Below are positions 25,515 through 32,728 of a stretch of 44,977 nt of DNA, piece by piece (the first letter of the stretch is position 1; every line of letters begins with the position of its first letter). Made by a program: the position numbers and the translations under genes. The DNA lies in assembly GCA_900551715.1 (NCBI GenBank), contig URXG01000013.1, forward strand, positions 1-44,977, in the 5' to 3' direction. Under the pieces are notes generated by a model. It worked only from the letters and a program-made list of their open reading frames with translations, searched no databases and was not told where the DNA came from. The DNA comes from an uncultured Blautia sp. (GTDB taxonomy: Bacteria > Bacillota > Clostridia > Lachnospirales > Lachnospiraceae).

Positions 25515-26843
25515 ATGGAAGAAGCACTGATCAAGAGGATTCTTCCTCACAGCATAGAAGCGGAACAGTCTGTGATCGGTTCCATGCTCCTGGACAGAGA
25601 TGCTATCCTTGTTGCTTCTGAGATTCTTACCAGTGATGATTTTTATCAGAATCAGTATGGAATTATTTTTGATGCAATGGTAGAGCTCTGCAACGAAGGT
25701 AAGCCGGTGGATCTGATCACCTTACAGAACCGCCTGAAAGAAAAAGATCTTCCTCCGGATATCAGCAGTATGGAGTATGTGCGTGAACTGATTGAAGCAG
25801 TACCTACTTCTGCCAATGTAAAATATTATGCCAATATTGTCAGTGAGAAGGCACTTCTCCGCAGACTGATCAAGACTACTGAAGAAGTGGCCAATACCTG
25901 TTATCTGGAAAAAGACAGTACAGAGACGATTCTGGAAGAGTCGGAGAAGAAGCTTTTTAACATTCTTCAGAGAAGTATTGGAGGGGATTATGTCCCCATC
26001 CAGCAGGTAGTACTGAATGCCATCAATAACATTGAAAAGGCATCCAAACTGAAAGGCAGTGTAACAGGAATCCCGACAGGATTTATTGATCTGGATTACA
26101 AGACTTCCGGTATGCATCCTTCTGACCTGGTGCTGATCGCTGCCCGTCCTTCTATGGGTAAGACAGCATTTGTTTTGAATATTGCTCAGTATATGGCATT
26201 TCGTAAGAATGTGACAGTTGCTATTTTCAGTCTGGAAATGTCCAAGGAACAGCTGGTAAATCGACTGCTGGCAATGGAATCCCACGTGGATTCCCAGAAT
26301 ATGCGTACAGGTAATCTGAAAGACGAGGACTGGACCAAGCTGGTAGAGGGAGCAGATATTATCGGACGTTCCAACCTGATCATAGACGATACGCCTGGTA
26401 TCAGTATTGCTGAGATGCGTTCCAAATGCCGAAAATATAAATTGGAGCACAATCTTGGAATTATCATGATCGACTACCTGCAGTTGATGAGTGGAAGTGG
26501 TAAATCTGATTCCAGACAGCAGGAGATTTCGGATATTTCTCGTTCGCTTAAGGCACTTGCCAGAGAACTGAATGTTCCGGTTATTGCATTGTCACAGCTC
26601 AGTCGTGCGGTAGAGCAGAGACCAGACCACAGGCCTATGCTTTCCGACCTTCGAGAGTCCGGGGCTATTGAGCAGGATGCCGATGTGGTAATGTTCCTTT
26701 ATCGAGATGATTATTACCACAAGGATACCGAAAAGAAGGATATCGCGGAAGTAATCATTGCCAAACAGCGAAACGGTCCGATCGGAACCATTGAGCTGGT
26801 ATGGCTGCCAAGATATACGCAGTTTGTAAATATGAAAAAGTAA
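25515..26843 (+). CDS. dnaB: Replicative DNA helicase DnaB
   Basis: Hexameric 5'-3' helicase of the replication fork (442 residues). The N-terminal primase-interacting domain (LPHSIEAEQSVIGSMLLD) comes first. The RecA-like motor has Walker A ARPSMGKTAF (about 212-221), Walker B IIMIDYLQLM and the DnaB C-terminal motif LSQLSRAVEQRPDHRPMLSDLRESGAIEQDAD. It lies 17 bases after rplI, in the conserved gdpP-rplI-dnaB order. Confidence 0.97.
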   Translation: MEEALIKRILPHSIEAEQSVIGSMLLDRDAILVASEILTSDDFYQNQYGIIFDAMVELCNEGKPVDLITLQNRLKEKDLPPDISSMEYVRELIEAVPTSANVKYYANIVSEKALLRRLIKTTEEVANTCYLEKDSTETILEESEKKLFNILQRSIGGDYVPIQQVVLNAINNIEKASKLKGSVTGIPTGFIDLDYKTSGMHPSDLVLIAARPSMGKTAFVLNIAQYMAFRKNVTVAIFSLEMSKEQLVNRLLAMESHVDSQNMRTGNLKDEDWTKLVEGADIIGRSNLIIDDTPGISIAEMRSKCRKYKLEHNLGIIMIDYLQLMSGSGKSDSRQQEISDISRSLKALARELNVPVIALSQLSRAVEQRPDHRPMLSDLRESGAIEQDADVVMFLYRDDYYHKDTEKKDIAEVIIAKQRNGPIGTIELVWLPRYTQFVNMKK

Positions 26844-26936
26844 GTGAAATACAGGCGAATCCAGTCGAACACTTTTGGTTGAATTTTAGAAATCCAATGT
26901 TTATAATTAAGGGTGAATTTCATAAGGAGGTGTACT

Positions 26937-27482
26937 GTGGAGACAAGATACAGTGTCAGACAGGCTGTGGAGATGACTGGCATCAAGTCCTATGTACTTC
27001 GTTACTGGGAGGAAGAACTGAATCTCCGGATTCAGAGAAATGAGCTGGGACATCGCTATTACACCGGATATGATATTCAGCTTTTCATGAATATAAAAGA
27101 ACTTAAGAAACGTGGATTACAGTTGAGAGCTATCAGAGATCTGATTCCGCAGATTGCCAGGACAGCTCCGGGAGAGCAGGGCAGCAAAGTCAGACTGCTG
27201 GAAGGAGAAGAAGAGGAAGATTTTGTTACAGAATCAGAAGTAGTTCCTGAGGAAGTGCAGGGAGCCATCTGTGAAGAGGAGGAACTTCAGGATGAAAAAA
27301 TCCTGGAATTTCAGGCGATCCTGGAAAGACTGATTGCACAGGAACTAAATTCCCAGAATGAGGACGAAGAGAGATGTCGCTCCCTGGATCTGGCAATACG
27401 CAGACAACAGATGGCAAGACGGGAAGCAGCGGCTGCACAGGCAGAGGGAAAACAAGGAAAGAAGCACAGAAAAAACAGATAG
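26937..27482 (+). CDS. MerR-family HTH regulator
   Basis: An N-terminal MerR-type winged helix (RYSVRQAVEMTGIKSYVLRYWEEELNL...RYYTGYDIQLFMNIKELKKRGL) takes up about residues 3-72. It is followed by an acidic linker and a basic Gln/Arg-rich tail, giving 181 residues. The effector domain is unlike classical metal or drug sensors; no cysteine cluster is seen. GTG at 26937 has AGGAGG six bases upstream. An ATG eight codons earlier would place that ribosome site inside the gene, so GTG is chosen. Similar proteins follow dnaB in Lachnospiraceae. Target genes are unknown. Confidence 0.82.
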   Translation: METRYSVRQAVEMTGIKSYVLRYWEEELNLRIQRNELGHRYYTGYDIQLFMNIKELKKRGLQLRAIRDLIPQIARTAPGEQGSKVRLLEGEEEEDFVTESEVVPEEVQGAICEEEELQDEKILEFQAILERLIAQELNSQNEDEERCRSLDLAIRRQQMARREAAAAQAEGKQGKKHRKNR

Positions 27483-27494
27483 GAGAAATATCAG

Positions 27495-27532
27495 AATAAA
27501 AAAGAAGCTGCAGCCATATGGTTGCAGCTTCT
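27495..27532. terminator. Bidirectional terminator between MerR gene and ferredoxin gene
   Basis: AGAAGCTGCA (27503-27512) pairs with TGCAGCTTCT (27523-27532) across a 10-nt loop. The minus strand continues into a T run (the A run at 27497-27503 read in reverse), so it is strongest for the ferredoxin transcript. Confidence 0.85.
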
Positions 27533-27550
27533 CTCATGTACACTATTAAA

Positions 27551-27724
27551 TTATTCAGCTGGGCTGATTGCTTCTGTAGGACAGACGTCAGCACATGTTC
27601 CGCAGTCTACGCAAGCGTCAGCATCGATTTCGAAATGCTCTGCTCCCTCAGAAATAGCCTCGTTCGGGCATTCTGCTGCACATGTTCCGCAGCTTACACA
27701 TTCGTCAGAAATAACGTATGCCAT
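27551..27724 (-). CDS. 2[4Fe-4S] ferredoxin
   Basis: A 57-residue clostridial-type ferredoxin, short enough to be missed by length cut-offs. It carries electrons between redox enzymes of anaerobic metabolism in the cytoplasm. Two typical cluster motifs, CVSCGTCAAECP and CVDCGTCADVCP, each give CxxCxxCxxxCP. The protein starts MAYVISDE and ends ISPAE. AAAGGAGG lies before the ATG. It has its own promoter (27778-27806) and terminator, so it is monocistronic and probably well expressed. Confidence 0.96.
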   Translation of the reverse strand: MAYVISDECVSCGTCAAECPNEAISEGAEHFEIDADACVDCGTCADVCPTEAISPAE

Positions 27725-27777
27725 GATAGTATCCTCCTTTTACTATTCGTTAGTACCTGTATAGGTTCCATAAAGCT

Positions 27778-27806
27778 ATTCTAATATATATGAGTGAAGA
27801 TTACAA
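27778..27806 (-). promoter_or_regulatory. Ferredoxin promoter
   Basis: Minus-strand TTGTAA (27801-27806), 17-nt spacer, TAGAAT (27778-27783), about 54 bases before the ATG. Confidence 0.65.
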
Positions 27807-27930
27807 GTATAAATTTACAAACAAAGATTATTATTTACGTGAATTATAGTAAATTATGACTAACTTTCAGAAAATATTTGGATAAATTTGTCATCGTTTG
27901 CAGCTGACGTAAATATTTATGTTTCTCCCG

Positions 27931-28022
27931 TTGATTCCTGGACAGATTTATATTATAATGAAAAATAACGGTTACCGTAAGCGGTAACTAATATCGGGTA
28001 AAAGACAGTACAACTGTCTTTT
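27931..28022 (+). promoter_or_regulatory. Promoter and two-hairpin leader of the DUF1858 gene
   Basis: TTGATT (27931-27936), 17-nt spacer, TATAAT (27954-27959). The leader has GTTACCG-TAAG-CGGTAAC (27971-27988) near the transcript start. A perfect 10-bp stem follows, AAAAGACAGT with ACTGTCTTTT and a 3-nt loop (28000-28022), ending about seven bases before the ribosome site. The second stem ends in only four T, so it could be an attenuator or simply an mRNA stabiliser. Confidence 0.6.
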
Positions 28023-28045
28023 CATATGAAAAGGAGGAAATAACA

Positions 28046-28246
28046 ATGGCAAAAGTTACAAAAGACATGCTGATTGGACAGCTTATTAATTTAGATCCTA
28101 ATATTGCACCAATTCTCATGAGAGCAGGAATGCATTGCCTTGGATGCCCATCTTCTCAGATGGAATCCCTGGAAGAAGCAGCTATGGTCCATGGAATGGA
28201 TGTAGATGTTCTGGTTCAGCAGATTAATGATTTCCTTGGAGAATAA
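28046..28246 (+). CDS. DUF1858 domain protein
   Basis: A 66-residue protein that is essentially one DUF1858 domain. That domain is also found at the N-terminus of ScdA/YtfE-type iron-sulfur repair proteins and in hybrid-cluster-protein neighbourhoods. The signature GMHCLGCPSSQMESLEEAAMVHGMD has a CxxC. A redox or metal-linked role is suggested by family context but is not proven. AAGGAGG precedes the ATG. It is monocistronic between its own promoter and a bidirectional terminator. Confidence 0.88.
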   Translation: MAKVTKDMLIGQLINLDPNIAPILMRAGMHCLGCPSSQMESLEEAAMVHGMDVDVLVQQINDFLGE

Positions 28247-28258
28247 GGAAAATAAAAA

Positions 28259-28278
28259 GACCGGCGATTAAGCCGGTC
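28259..28278. terminator. Bidirectional terminator between DUF1858 gene and mecA
   Basis: GACCGGC (28259-28265) and GCCGGTC (28272-28278) with a 6-nt loop; T-rich on both outer sides (CTTTT on plus, TTTTTATTTT on minus). Confidence 0.9.
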
Positions 28279-28289
28279 CTTTTATGCAA

Positions 28290-29042
28290 TTAAAGCTGTA
28301 TCAGCTGCTGCAGGGCATTATCAGAAAGAAGTTCTGCATGTTCTGCAAAGTGTGCCTCTCCCGCAGCAGAAAGTGCACGTCCAGTACCATATTCTGAAAG
28401 AATATTACAGATCTTATTGAACTCTTCCGGAGTACATTCGGACTGGTGGATTACCAGCTGGTATTTGTCATCAGATTCTTTATAGAGACGGTTATAGCCG
28501 CCGAAGAAGCCGTTCAGTCCATGAGACGCTGCAATCACATCATCCAGATGACGGAAGGTGTACAGTCGGATCAGGTTCACATTAGGAACCTGTTCAGATT
28601 CAGAATTCTCTTTGACAGGGGATTCTGTCTGACCAGAAGCCTGCCGGGAAGTGGAAAGTCCCTTATTCTTGGCTGCGTCACAGATCTTCTGGAAGATATC
28701 AATGATGCTGTCTGCACCATCCAGCTGTACCGGTTCAGCAGTACCCTTGTCTTTATATGGGGAAAATTTGGAAAAACGGGTATCCAGTTCTTCCGGATCT
28801 TCTACTTTGGTGATAATGAGGATGATGCTGTCTGTATTGACAGGAATAGCCTCAATCATCAGAGGAATATTGTCTGCTTCAAATCCAAACTGTATCTGTG
28901 CCTGATGCATCATATCTCGAAAAAGCTTCTTGGCTTTCTCGGAGCCATAAGCCAGTTCGCGAAGGTTGATCTGATGTGTCTCCAGATCCTCACGTGTAAG
29001 AGTGCAACGAATCTGATTATCGTTTATTTTTTCTATTTTCAT
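28290..29042 (-). CDS. mecA: Adaptor protein MecA
   Basis: A 250-residue adaptor that hands substrates to the ClpC-ClpP protease. The N-terminal domain begins MKIEKINDNQIRCTLTREDLE and recognises targets. A poorly conserved linker rich in Ser, Glu and Gln (about 120-150) is followed by the C-terminal ClpC-binding domain (LIRLYTFRHLDDVIAASHGL through EYGTGRAL). In Firmicutes it regulates competence, sporulation and proteolysis. It is a single gene with its own promoter at 29105-29134. Confidence 0.93.
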   Translation of the reverse strand: MKIEKINDNQIRCTLTREDLETHQINLRELAYGSEKAKKLFRDMMHQAQIQFGFEADNIPLMIEAIPVNTDSIILIITKVEDPEELDTRFSKFSPYKDKGTAEPVQLDGADSIIDIFQKICDAAKNKGLSTSRQASGQTESPVKENSESEQVPNVNLIRLYTFRHLDDVIAASHGLNGFFGGYNRLYKESDDKYQLVIHQSECTPEEFNKICNILSEYGTGRALSAAGEAHFAEHAELLSDNALQQLIQL

Positions 29043-29104
29043 TTTATCACATCCTATCTGAAGTTCCTGCCTTAATATATGAAGGGAGGATACTTTTGTG
29101 TTAT

Positions 29105-29134
29105 ATTATATACCACTTAAGTAGAGATTGTAAA
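29105..29134 (-). promoter_or_regulatory. mecA promoter
   Basis: Minus-strand TTTACA (29129-29134), 18-nt spacer, TATAAT (29105-29110), about 62 bases before the ATG. Confidence 0.65.
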
Positions 29135-29206
29135 GAAATACAATTTGACTAATTATAAAATATTTGGAAATTAAATGGGAAATTTTATTAATTACCCGGA
29201 AAAGGG

Positions 29207-29234
29207 TTGCATATGACGGACAAACCTGTATAAT
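29207..29234 (+). promoter_or_regulatory. Promoter with long leader toward the gene at 29527
   Basis: TTGCAT (29207-29212), 16-nt spacer, TATAAT (29229-29234). If used, it gives a leader of about 285 nt. The leader contains no open frame of note, a hairpin repeat at 29463-29489, and the half-motif GTTACTGTTCA near 29375. From 29043 to 29204 only the mecA promoter is seen. Confidence 0.5.
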
Positions 29235-29462
29235 GAAGAATAAGAAAAACGGATGTGTGTATAATTGTGATACAGCAAACCCGAGACACTTATACAATCA
29301 ACTTTTATCAACACTTCAATGCCGAACATAACATGTCATGCAGCGTTCCTGCTGTGGCAGCAAACAATTCCAGTTTTTACGTTACTGTTCAATATTAAAA
29401 TCAATCAGCAATTAACACACAGAGATTTTTCTTGCTTCATCGGTGTTTTCTAAATCCATATT

Positions 29463-29489
29463 GTTACTGTCTGTTATATTTACAGTAAC
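29463..29489 (+). repeat. Dispersed hairpin repeat, copy 3 (stem conserved, loop different)
   Basis: GTTACTGT (29463-29470) and ACAGTAAC (29482-29489) with an 11-nt loop CTGTTATATTT. The stem is identical to that at 32119-32145 and the loop length is the same. It lies just before the ribosome site of the next gene. Confidence 0.65.
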
Positions 29490-29526
29490 AGCATCTGAAA
29501 AGAAAGGAGGACGGATCAGAGAAAAT

Positions 29527-29763
29527 ATGTCACATGGAAAATGGAACAAAAAGACCATGAAGCCTCTGAAGGAAGAACTGAAGTCTTACCGGAGAAACGG
29601 AGTAAAACTGTTTCTGGATGGTGAACCAAGTACTCCCAAAAATATTGTGAAAGCCTGTATGATCGCAGAAGACGGAGGCTACATGAGAGATTACACTGAA
29701 GATGAAAAAGGGCATATAGCCAAAGTGAATTTTGACCATGTCAGAGAGATTCCGGGAGTCTGA
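29527..29763 (+). CDS. Small conserved-looking protein of unknown function
   Basis: A 78-residue, positively charged, soluble protein beginning MSHGKWNKK, with DGEPSTPKNIVKACMIAEDGGYMRDYTEDEKGHIAKVNFDHV. I do not recognise the family. The open frame extends 28 codons upstream, but that stretch crosses the hairpin repeat. AAAGGAGG (29503-29510) favours this ATG even though the spacing (16 bases) is long. No membrane segment, cysteine motif or HTH is visible. It stands alone between a long leader and the GH18 gene. Confidence 0.6.
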   Translation: MSHGKWNKKTMKPLKEELKSYRRNGVKLFLDGEPSTPKNIVKACMIAEDGGYMRDYTEDEKGHIAKVNFDHVREIPGV

Positions 29764-29808
29764 TCGCCGGTAATCTGAAAGGGTCATTCATATATACATA
29801 AGATAAAG

Positions 29809-29869
29809 GAGATCTTTCTGAAAGACGGGGCAGTTTTCCTTCTTGTACTTAACCACACAGAAAGATCTC
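29809..29869. repeat. 12-bp inverted repeat with long loop
   Basis: GAGATCTTTCTG (29809-29820) and CAGAAAGATCTC (29858-29869) are perfectly complementary around a 37-nt loop. No T run follows on the plus strand. It may end the preceding small gene or act as an operator; the role is unclear. Confidence 0.55.
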
Positions 29870-29999
29870 AGATACAAAAATGTGAAAAAAGTATAAAAAC
29901 CTTAAAAACCATGAAATACACATCACAATAAAGTTAAAGTATGATATAATGAATCCGCACCTTTGTCAGTTTAGTGATATTGAGAAAAGGATAAAACAA

Positions 30000-31670
30000 A
30001 TGAAAAAAGAGCGAAAAAAACAATATACACCCGTGGTGATCGTATGTGTGCTGATTCTGTTGCTGTTGGTTATTGGTCTGGCAGGACATTTTATCAGCAA
30101 ATATATTCCTACCAGTGAGCGCATGGATCTGACAGAATATTATGGTCAGCCAGGGGATGACGAAGAGATCATAGTTCTGGGGACTGATATCATGGAGGAG
30201 AGAGCTGTAGTATCCGGTGATCAGACATATCTTCCCCTGGATATTGTAACTACTTATCTGAATCAGAGGTACTACTGGGACAGTTCGGAGCAGCAGATTC
30301 TCTACGCCACACCTTCTGAACTTCAGAAATATCCTGCAGTCGAAACCGGAGACGGAGATGTGTGGTTGAAAGACGGTTCTGTTTATTTAAGTATAGATTT
30401 CATAAAGAAATTTACAGATCTGGATGTGTCTGTTTATGATTCACCTTCCAGAATTGTGATCCAGTACAAATTTACCGGAATCAACACAGTTACTGTAAAG
30501 AAAGACACCAGTATCCGGTACAGGGGAGGTATCAAGTCACCAATCCTTACAGACGTAAAGAAAGGCGACACTGTTATCTACATGGAAGCACTGGAAGACT
30601 GGGTGCAGGTAGCAACTTTTGATGGCTATGTAGGTTACATTCCCAAAAAAAATATTTCAGATTCTGAAACACAGGATTTTGAACGGGATTTCCAGAAAGA
30701 AGAATACAGTTATCTTTCCATGGATGAACCCATTAACCTTGGATGGCATCAGGTAACCACACAGGATGCCAATACCTATCTTGGAGATACCATTGCCAAC
30801 GTAAGTGGCATGAACGTAATTTCACCTACCTGGTTTTATTTGCAGGATACAAATGGTAACATTGCGGATATTTCGTCAGCGGATTACGTCAGCCAGGCAC
30901 ATGAGAAAGGTCTGAAGGTATGGGGACTGATCGACAACTTTACAGCAGATGTCAGCACTACAGATACTCTGTCACAGCTGTCGTCCAGACAGAACATTAT
31001 TGCACAGCTGATACAGGCTGCTGCCAATACAGGTCTGGATGGTATTAATGTAGATTTTGAATCTCTCAGTGAAGATGCAGGACCTCATTTCCTTGAGTTT
31101 CTAAGAGAGCTTTCTATTGAATGTCATAAGAATAATCTGGTGGTTTCTGTAGACAATCCGGTTCCGGAAGATTTTACCAGTCATTATGACAGAAGAGAAC
31201 AGGGACTTGTAGTAGATTATGTGATCATTATGGGATATGACGAACATTATGTTGGTTCGGATGCAGGATCTGTGGCGTCTCTTCCATGGGTAGAGCAGGG
31301 AGTACAGGATACTCTGGAAGAAGTACCGGCAGAAAGAACAATTCTTGCCATTCCTTTCTATACAAGACTTTGGAAGACCGCAGGAGGAGCACTTACCAGT
31401 GAGGCCATCGGAATGGATGAAGCAGCACAGGATGTGGCTGACAGTGGGACAGAGGCTGTCTGGGACGGAAGTGTGGGTCAGAATTATGCGACTTATGAGA
31501 CTTCAGACGGAGCTACTTATCAGATCTGGCTGGAGGATGCTGATTCTATTGCCGAGAAAGTAAAACTGATCCCCAAATACGGACTTGCTGGTGTGGCAGA
31601 ATGGAAGTTAGGATTTGAGAACAGCAATATCTGGCAGACTATCAGTGACAGCATTACATCTGCAAAATAA
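30000..31670 (+). CDS. GH18-family glycoside hydrolase with SH3b domain (spore/cell-wall type)
   Basis: A 556-residue membrane-anchored exported protein. A basic N-terminus and one helix (about 9-32) are followed by a copper-amine-oxidase-N-like fold (about 60-130), a bacterial SH3 domain (about 160-215) and a GH18 barrel (about 240-550). The active-site strand reads DGINVDFE (347-354) with the acid/base glutamate E354. Asparagine replaces the first aspartate of DxDxE, as I recall for YaaH/SleL-type enzymes that act on spore cortex peptidoglycan. A muropeptide-cleaving N-acetylglucosaminidase role is likely. ATG at 29949 lies on the -10 element TATAAT (29945-29950), so the later ATG at 30000 is used. 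It is a single gene with a strong terminator. Confidence 0.85.
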   Translation: MKKERKKQYTPVVIVCVLILLLLVIGLAGHFISKYIPTSERMDLTEYYGQPGDDEEIIVLGTDIMEERAVVSGDQTYLPLDIVTTYLNQRYYWDSSEQQILYATPSELQKYPAVETGDGDVWLKDGSVYLSIDFIKKFTDLDVSVYDSPSRIVIQYKFTGINTVTVKKDTSIRYRGGIKSPILTDVKKGDTVIYMEALEDWVQVATFDGYVGYIPKKNISDSETQDFERDFQKEEYSYLSMDEPINLGWHQVTTQDANTYLGDTIANVSGMNVISPTWFYLQDTNGNIADISSADYVSQAHEKGLKVWGLIDNFTADVSTTDTLSQLSSRQNIIAQLIQAAANTGLDGINVDFESLSEDAGPHFLEFLRELSIECHKNNLVVSVDNPVPEDFTSHYDRREQGLVVDYVIIMGYDEHYVGSDAGSVASLPWVEQGVQDTLEEVPAERTILAIPFYTRLWKTAGGALTSEAIGMDEAAQDVADSGTEAVWDGSVGQNYATYETSDGATYQIWLEDADSIAEKVKLIPKYGLAGVAEWKLGFENSNIWQTISDSITSAK

Positions 31671-31682
31671 ACAAAAATAAAA

Positions 31683-31733
31683 ACATCTCATATGAATGTG
31701 GAATGACAGTCACAGGATATGAGGTGTTTTTTT
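31683..31733 (+). terminator. Terminator of the GH18 gene
   Basis: ACATCTCATAT (31683-31693) pairs with ATATGAGGTGT (31717-31727), one G-T pair, followed by seven T. Confidence 0.88.
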
Positions 31734-31734
31734 A

Positions 31735-31769
31735 CTTTATAGGAAATTACTCCGTAGTGTTCCAATAAA
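31735..31769 (+). repeat. 35-base dispersed repeat, copy 2
   Basis: It differs from the copy at 22802-22836 at three positions (G/A, C/T, C/T) and again starts one base after a terminator T run. Both copies are followed, 46 to 106 bases on, by the identical 15-base extended -10 block. Confidence 0.8.
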
Positions 31770-31817
31770 GCAAAAAACGCTCCGCGAGGATGCGACTAGA
31801 TGCATTTGGAATATGTC

Positions 31818-31826
31818 TGCTATAAT
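31818..31826 (+). promoter_or_regulatory. Extended -10 promoter upstream of the pseudogene region
   Basis: TGCTATAAT within the block 31816-31830, identical to the block before gdpP. It would transcribe the palindrome, the 142-base element and the broken gene at 32174. Confidence 0.55.
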
Positions 31827-31868
31827 AAAAACAAATAAATGGAAAAAAGTTCCCTGAAATGGAAGGAG

Positions 31869-31890
31869 GCCGGTACGAATTCGTACCGGC
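31869..31890. repeat. Perfect 22-base palindrome
   Basis: GCCGGTACGAA followed directly by its reverse complement, with no loop and a GAATTC centre. It directly follows AAGGAGG (31863-31869). It is far more GC-rich than its surroundings. Downstream a 15-codon open frame (31895-31942, MKKKNIYRKRSALYV) could be a relic or leader peptide. Confidence 0.8.
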
Positions 31891-32003
31891 GCGTATGAAA
31901 AAGAAAAATATTTATAGAAAGCGTTCCGCTCTCTATGTATGATACTATAACCAATAAATGTGAAGAAACTGTGATGAGTTTTTGAAGAGATTGTGAAAAA
32001 AAC

Positions 32004-32145
32004 GTAACTGTTCACAGGTAATATCCCGCGAGGTGTTTTGCCATGAATATGGCAAAATCCCGAGACATACGGGGCAAAATGCCATCACCGAAGGTGATTT
32101 GGAATGCATTTTGACCAAGTTACTGTGAAGGTCATGAACAGTAAC
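32004..32145. repeat. 142-base structured element with inverted termini (MITE/REP-like)
   Basis: Perfect 11-bp inverted ends GTAACTGTTCA (32004-32014) and TGAACAGTAAC (32135-32145), extended inward by CACAGGTAA with TTACTGTG. Inside are further hairpins: TTTTGCC/GGCAAAA, CCCG/CGGG, and AAAATGC-c-ATCACC with GGTGAT...GCATTTT. The right end contains the 27-base hairpin repeat found alone at 22417-22443. It fits a non-autonomous mobile or REP-type element. No target duplication was found. Confidence 0.65.
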
Positions 32146-32173
32146 AAGAAAACTAAAAAAGGAGGGCTGCAAT

Positions 32174-32678
32174 ATGAAATTACATGAAAAAGTCAGTACT
32201 GGTATGATGGGATTTGACAAGACGATAGACATGCTCCGTATGGGAGATAATGTAGTGTGGCAGATTGACTGTAATAAGGATTATCAGAAAGCCATAGCAA
32301 GGCGAGAAAGGACAGACGCAAGACCATAAAGTCTCTTATGTATTTGACTGTCTTACAGAATTACTGGAATTCTGGTATTCAGATCTTATGATTGGAAATT
32401 TTTTTAATTTCCGGGATCTGGTAAAAATTGTATCAAGAAAGGTGGGAACCGGTTATATCGGAGGAAAAAGTGTTGGCATGCTGCTGGCACGAAAGATCAT
32501 AAAAAATGCAGATGGAGATATGGCAGGTATACAGAAAAGAATGGAACCAGATGATTCTTTCTTCATTGGGGCAGATGTATTGAACCTTCGCAAAAATATA
32601 TGGGAAAGTATTGATATTGAAAAAGGTATTAAAAGAGGACATAAAAGTTTCCCAATCCCTGTTTGTGACCGAAGATAA
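32174..32678 (+). pseudogene. Remnant of a PEP/pyruvate-binding (PEP synthase-like) protein gene
   Basis: Two fragments in different frames look like pieces of one large Lachnospiraceae protein. The first (32174-32329) starts after AAGGAGG with MKLHEKVSTGMMGFDKTIDML and stops after 51 codons. The second (about 32334-32678, another frame) reads SYVFDCLTELLEFWYSDLM and then VSRKVGTGYIGGKSVGMLLARKI, the style of the nucleotide-binding part of pyruvate phosphate dikinase-like enzymes, before ending in unrelated residues. The intact protein would be several hundred residues. At least one deletion and one frameshift are needed. The identification rests on remembered family sequence and is moderate. 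Confidence 0.6.
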
Positions 32679-32680
32679 AC

Positions 32681-32709
32681 AAAAAGTCCCCAAAGAGGGG
32701 ACCTTTTTG
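32681..32709. terminator. Bidirectional terminator between pseudogene and trkH
   Basis: TCCCC (32687-32691) and GGGGA (32697-32701) with a 5-nt loop, flanked by A-rich and T-rich tracts that extend the stem and give T runs both ways. Confidence 0.85.
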
Positions 32710-32728
32710 TTTGGATAAAAGTACTGGA

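Noticed and set aside
31895..31942. 15-codon open frame after the 22-base palindrome
   Set aside because: Too short, and the nearest ribosome-site sequence is about 25 bases away; mentioned only with the palindrome.
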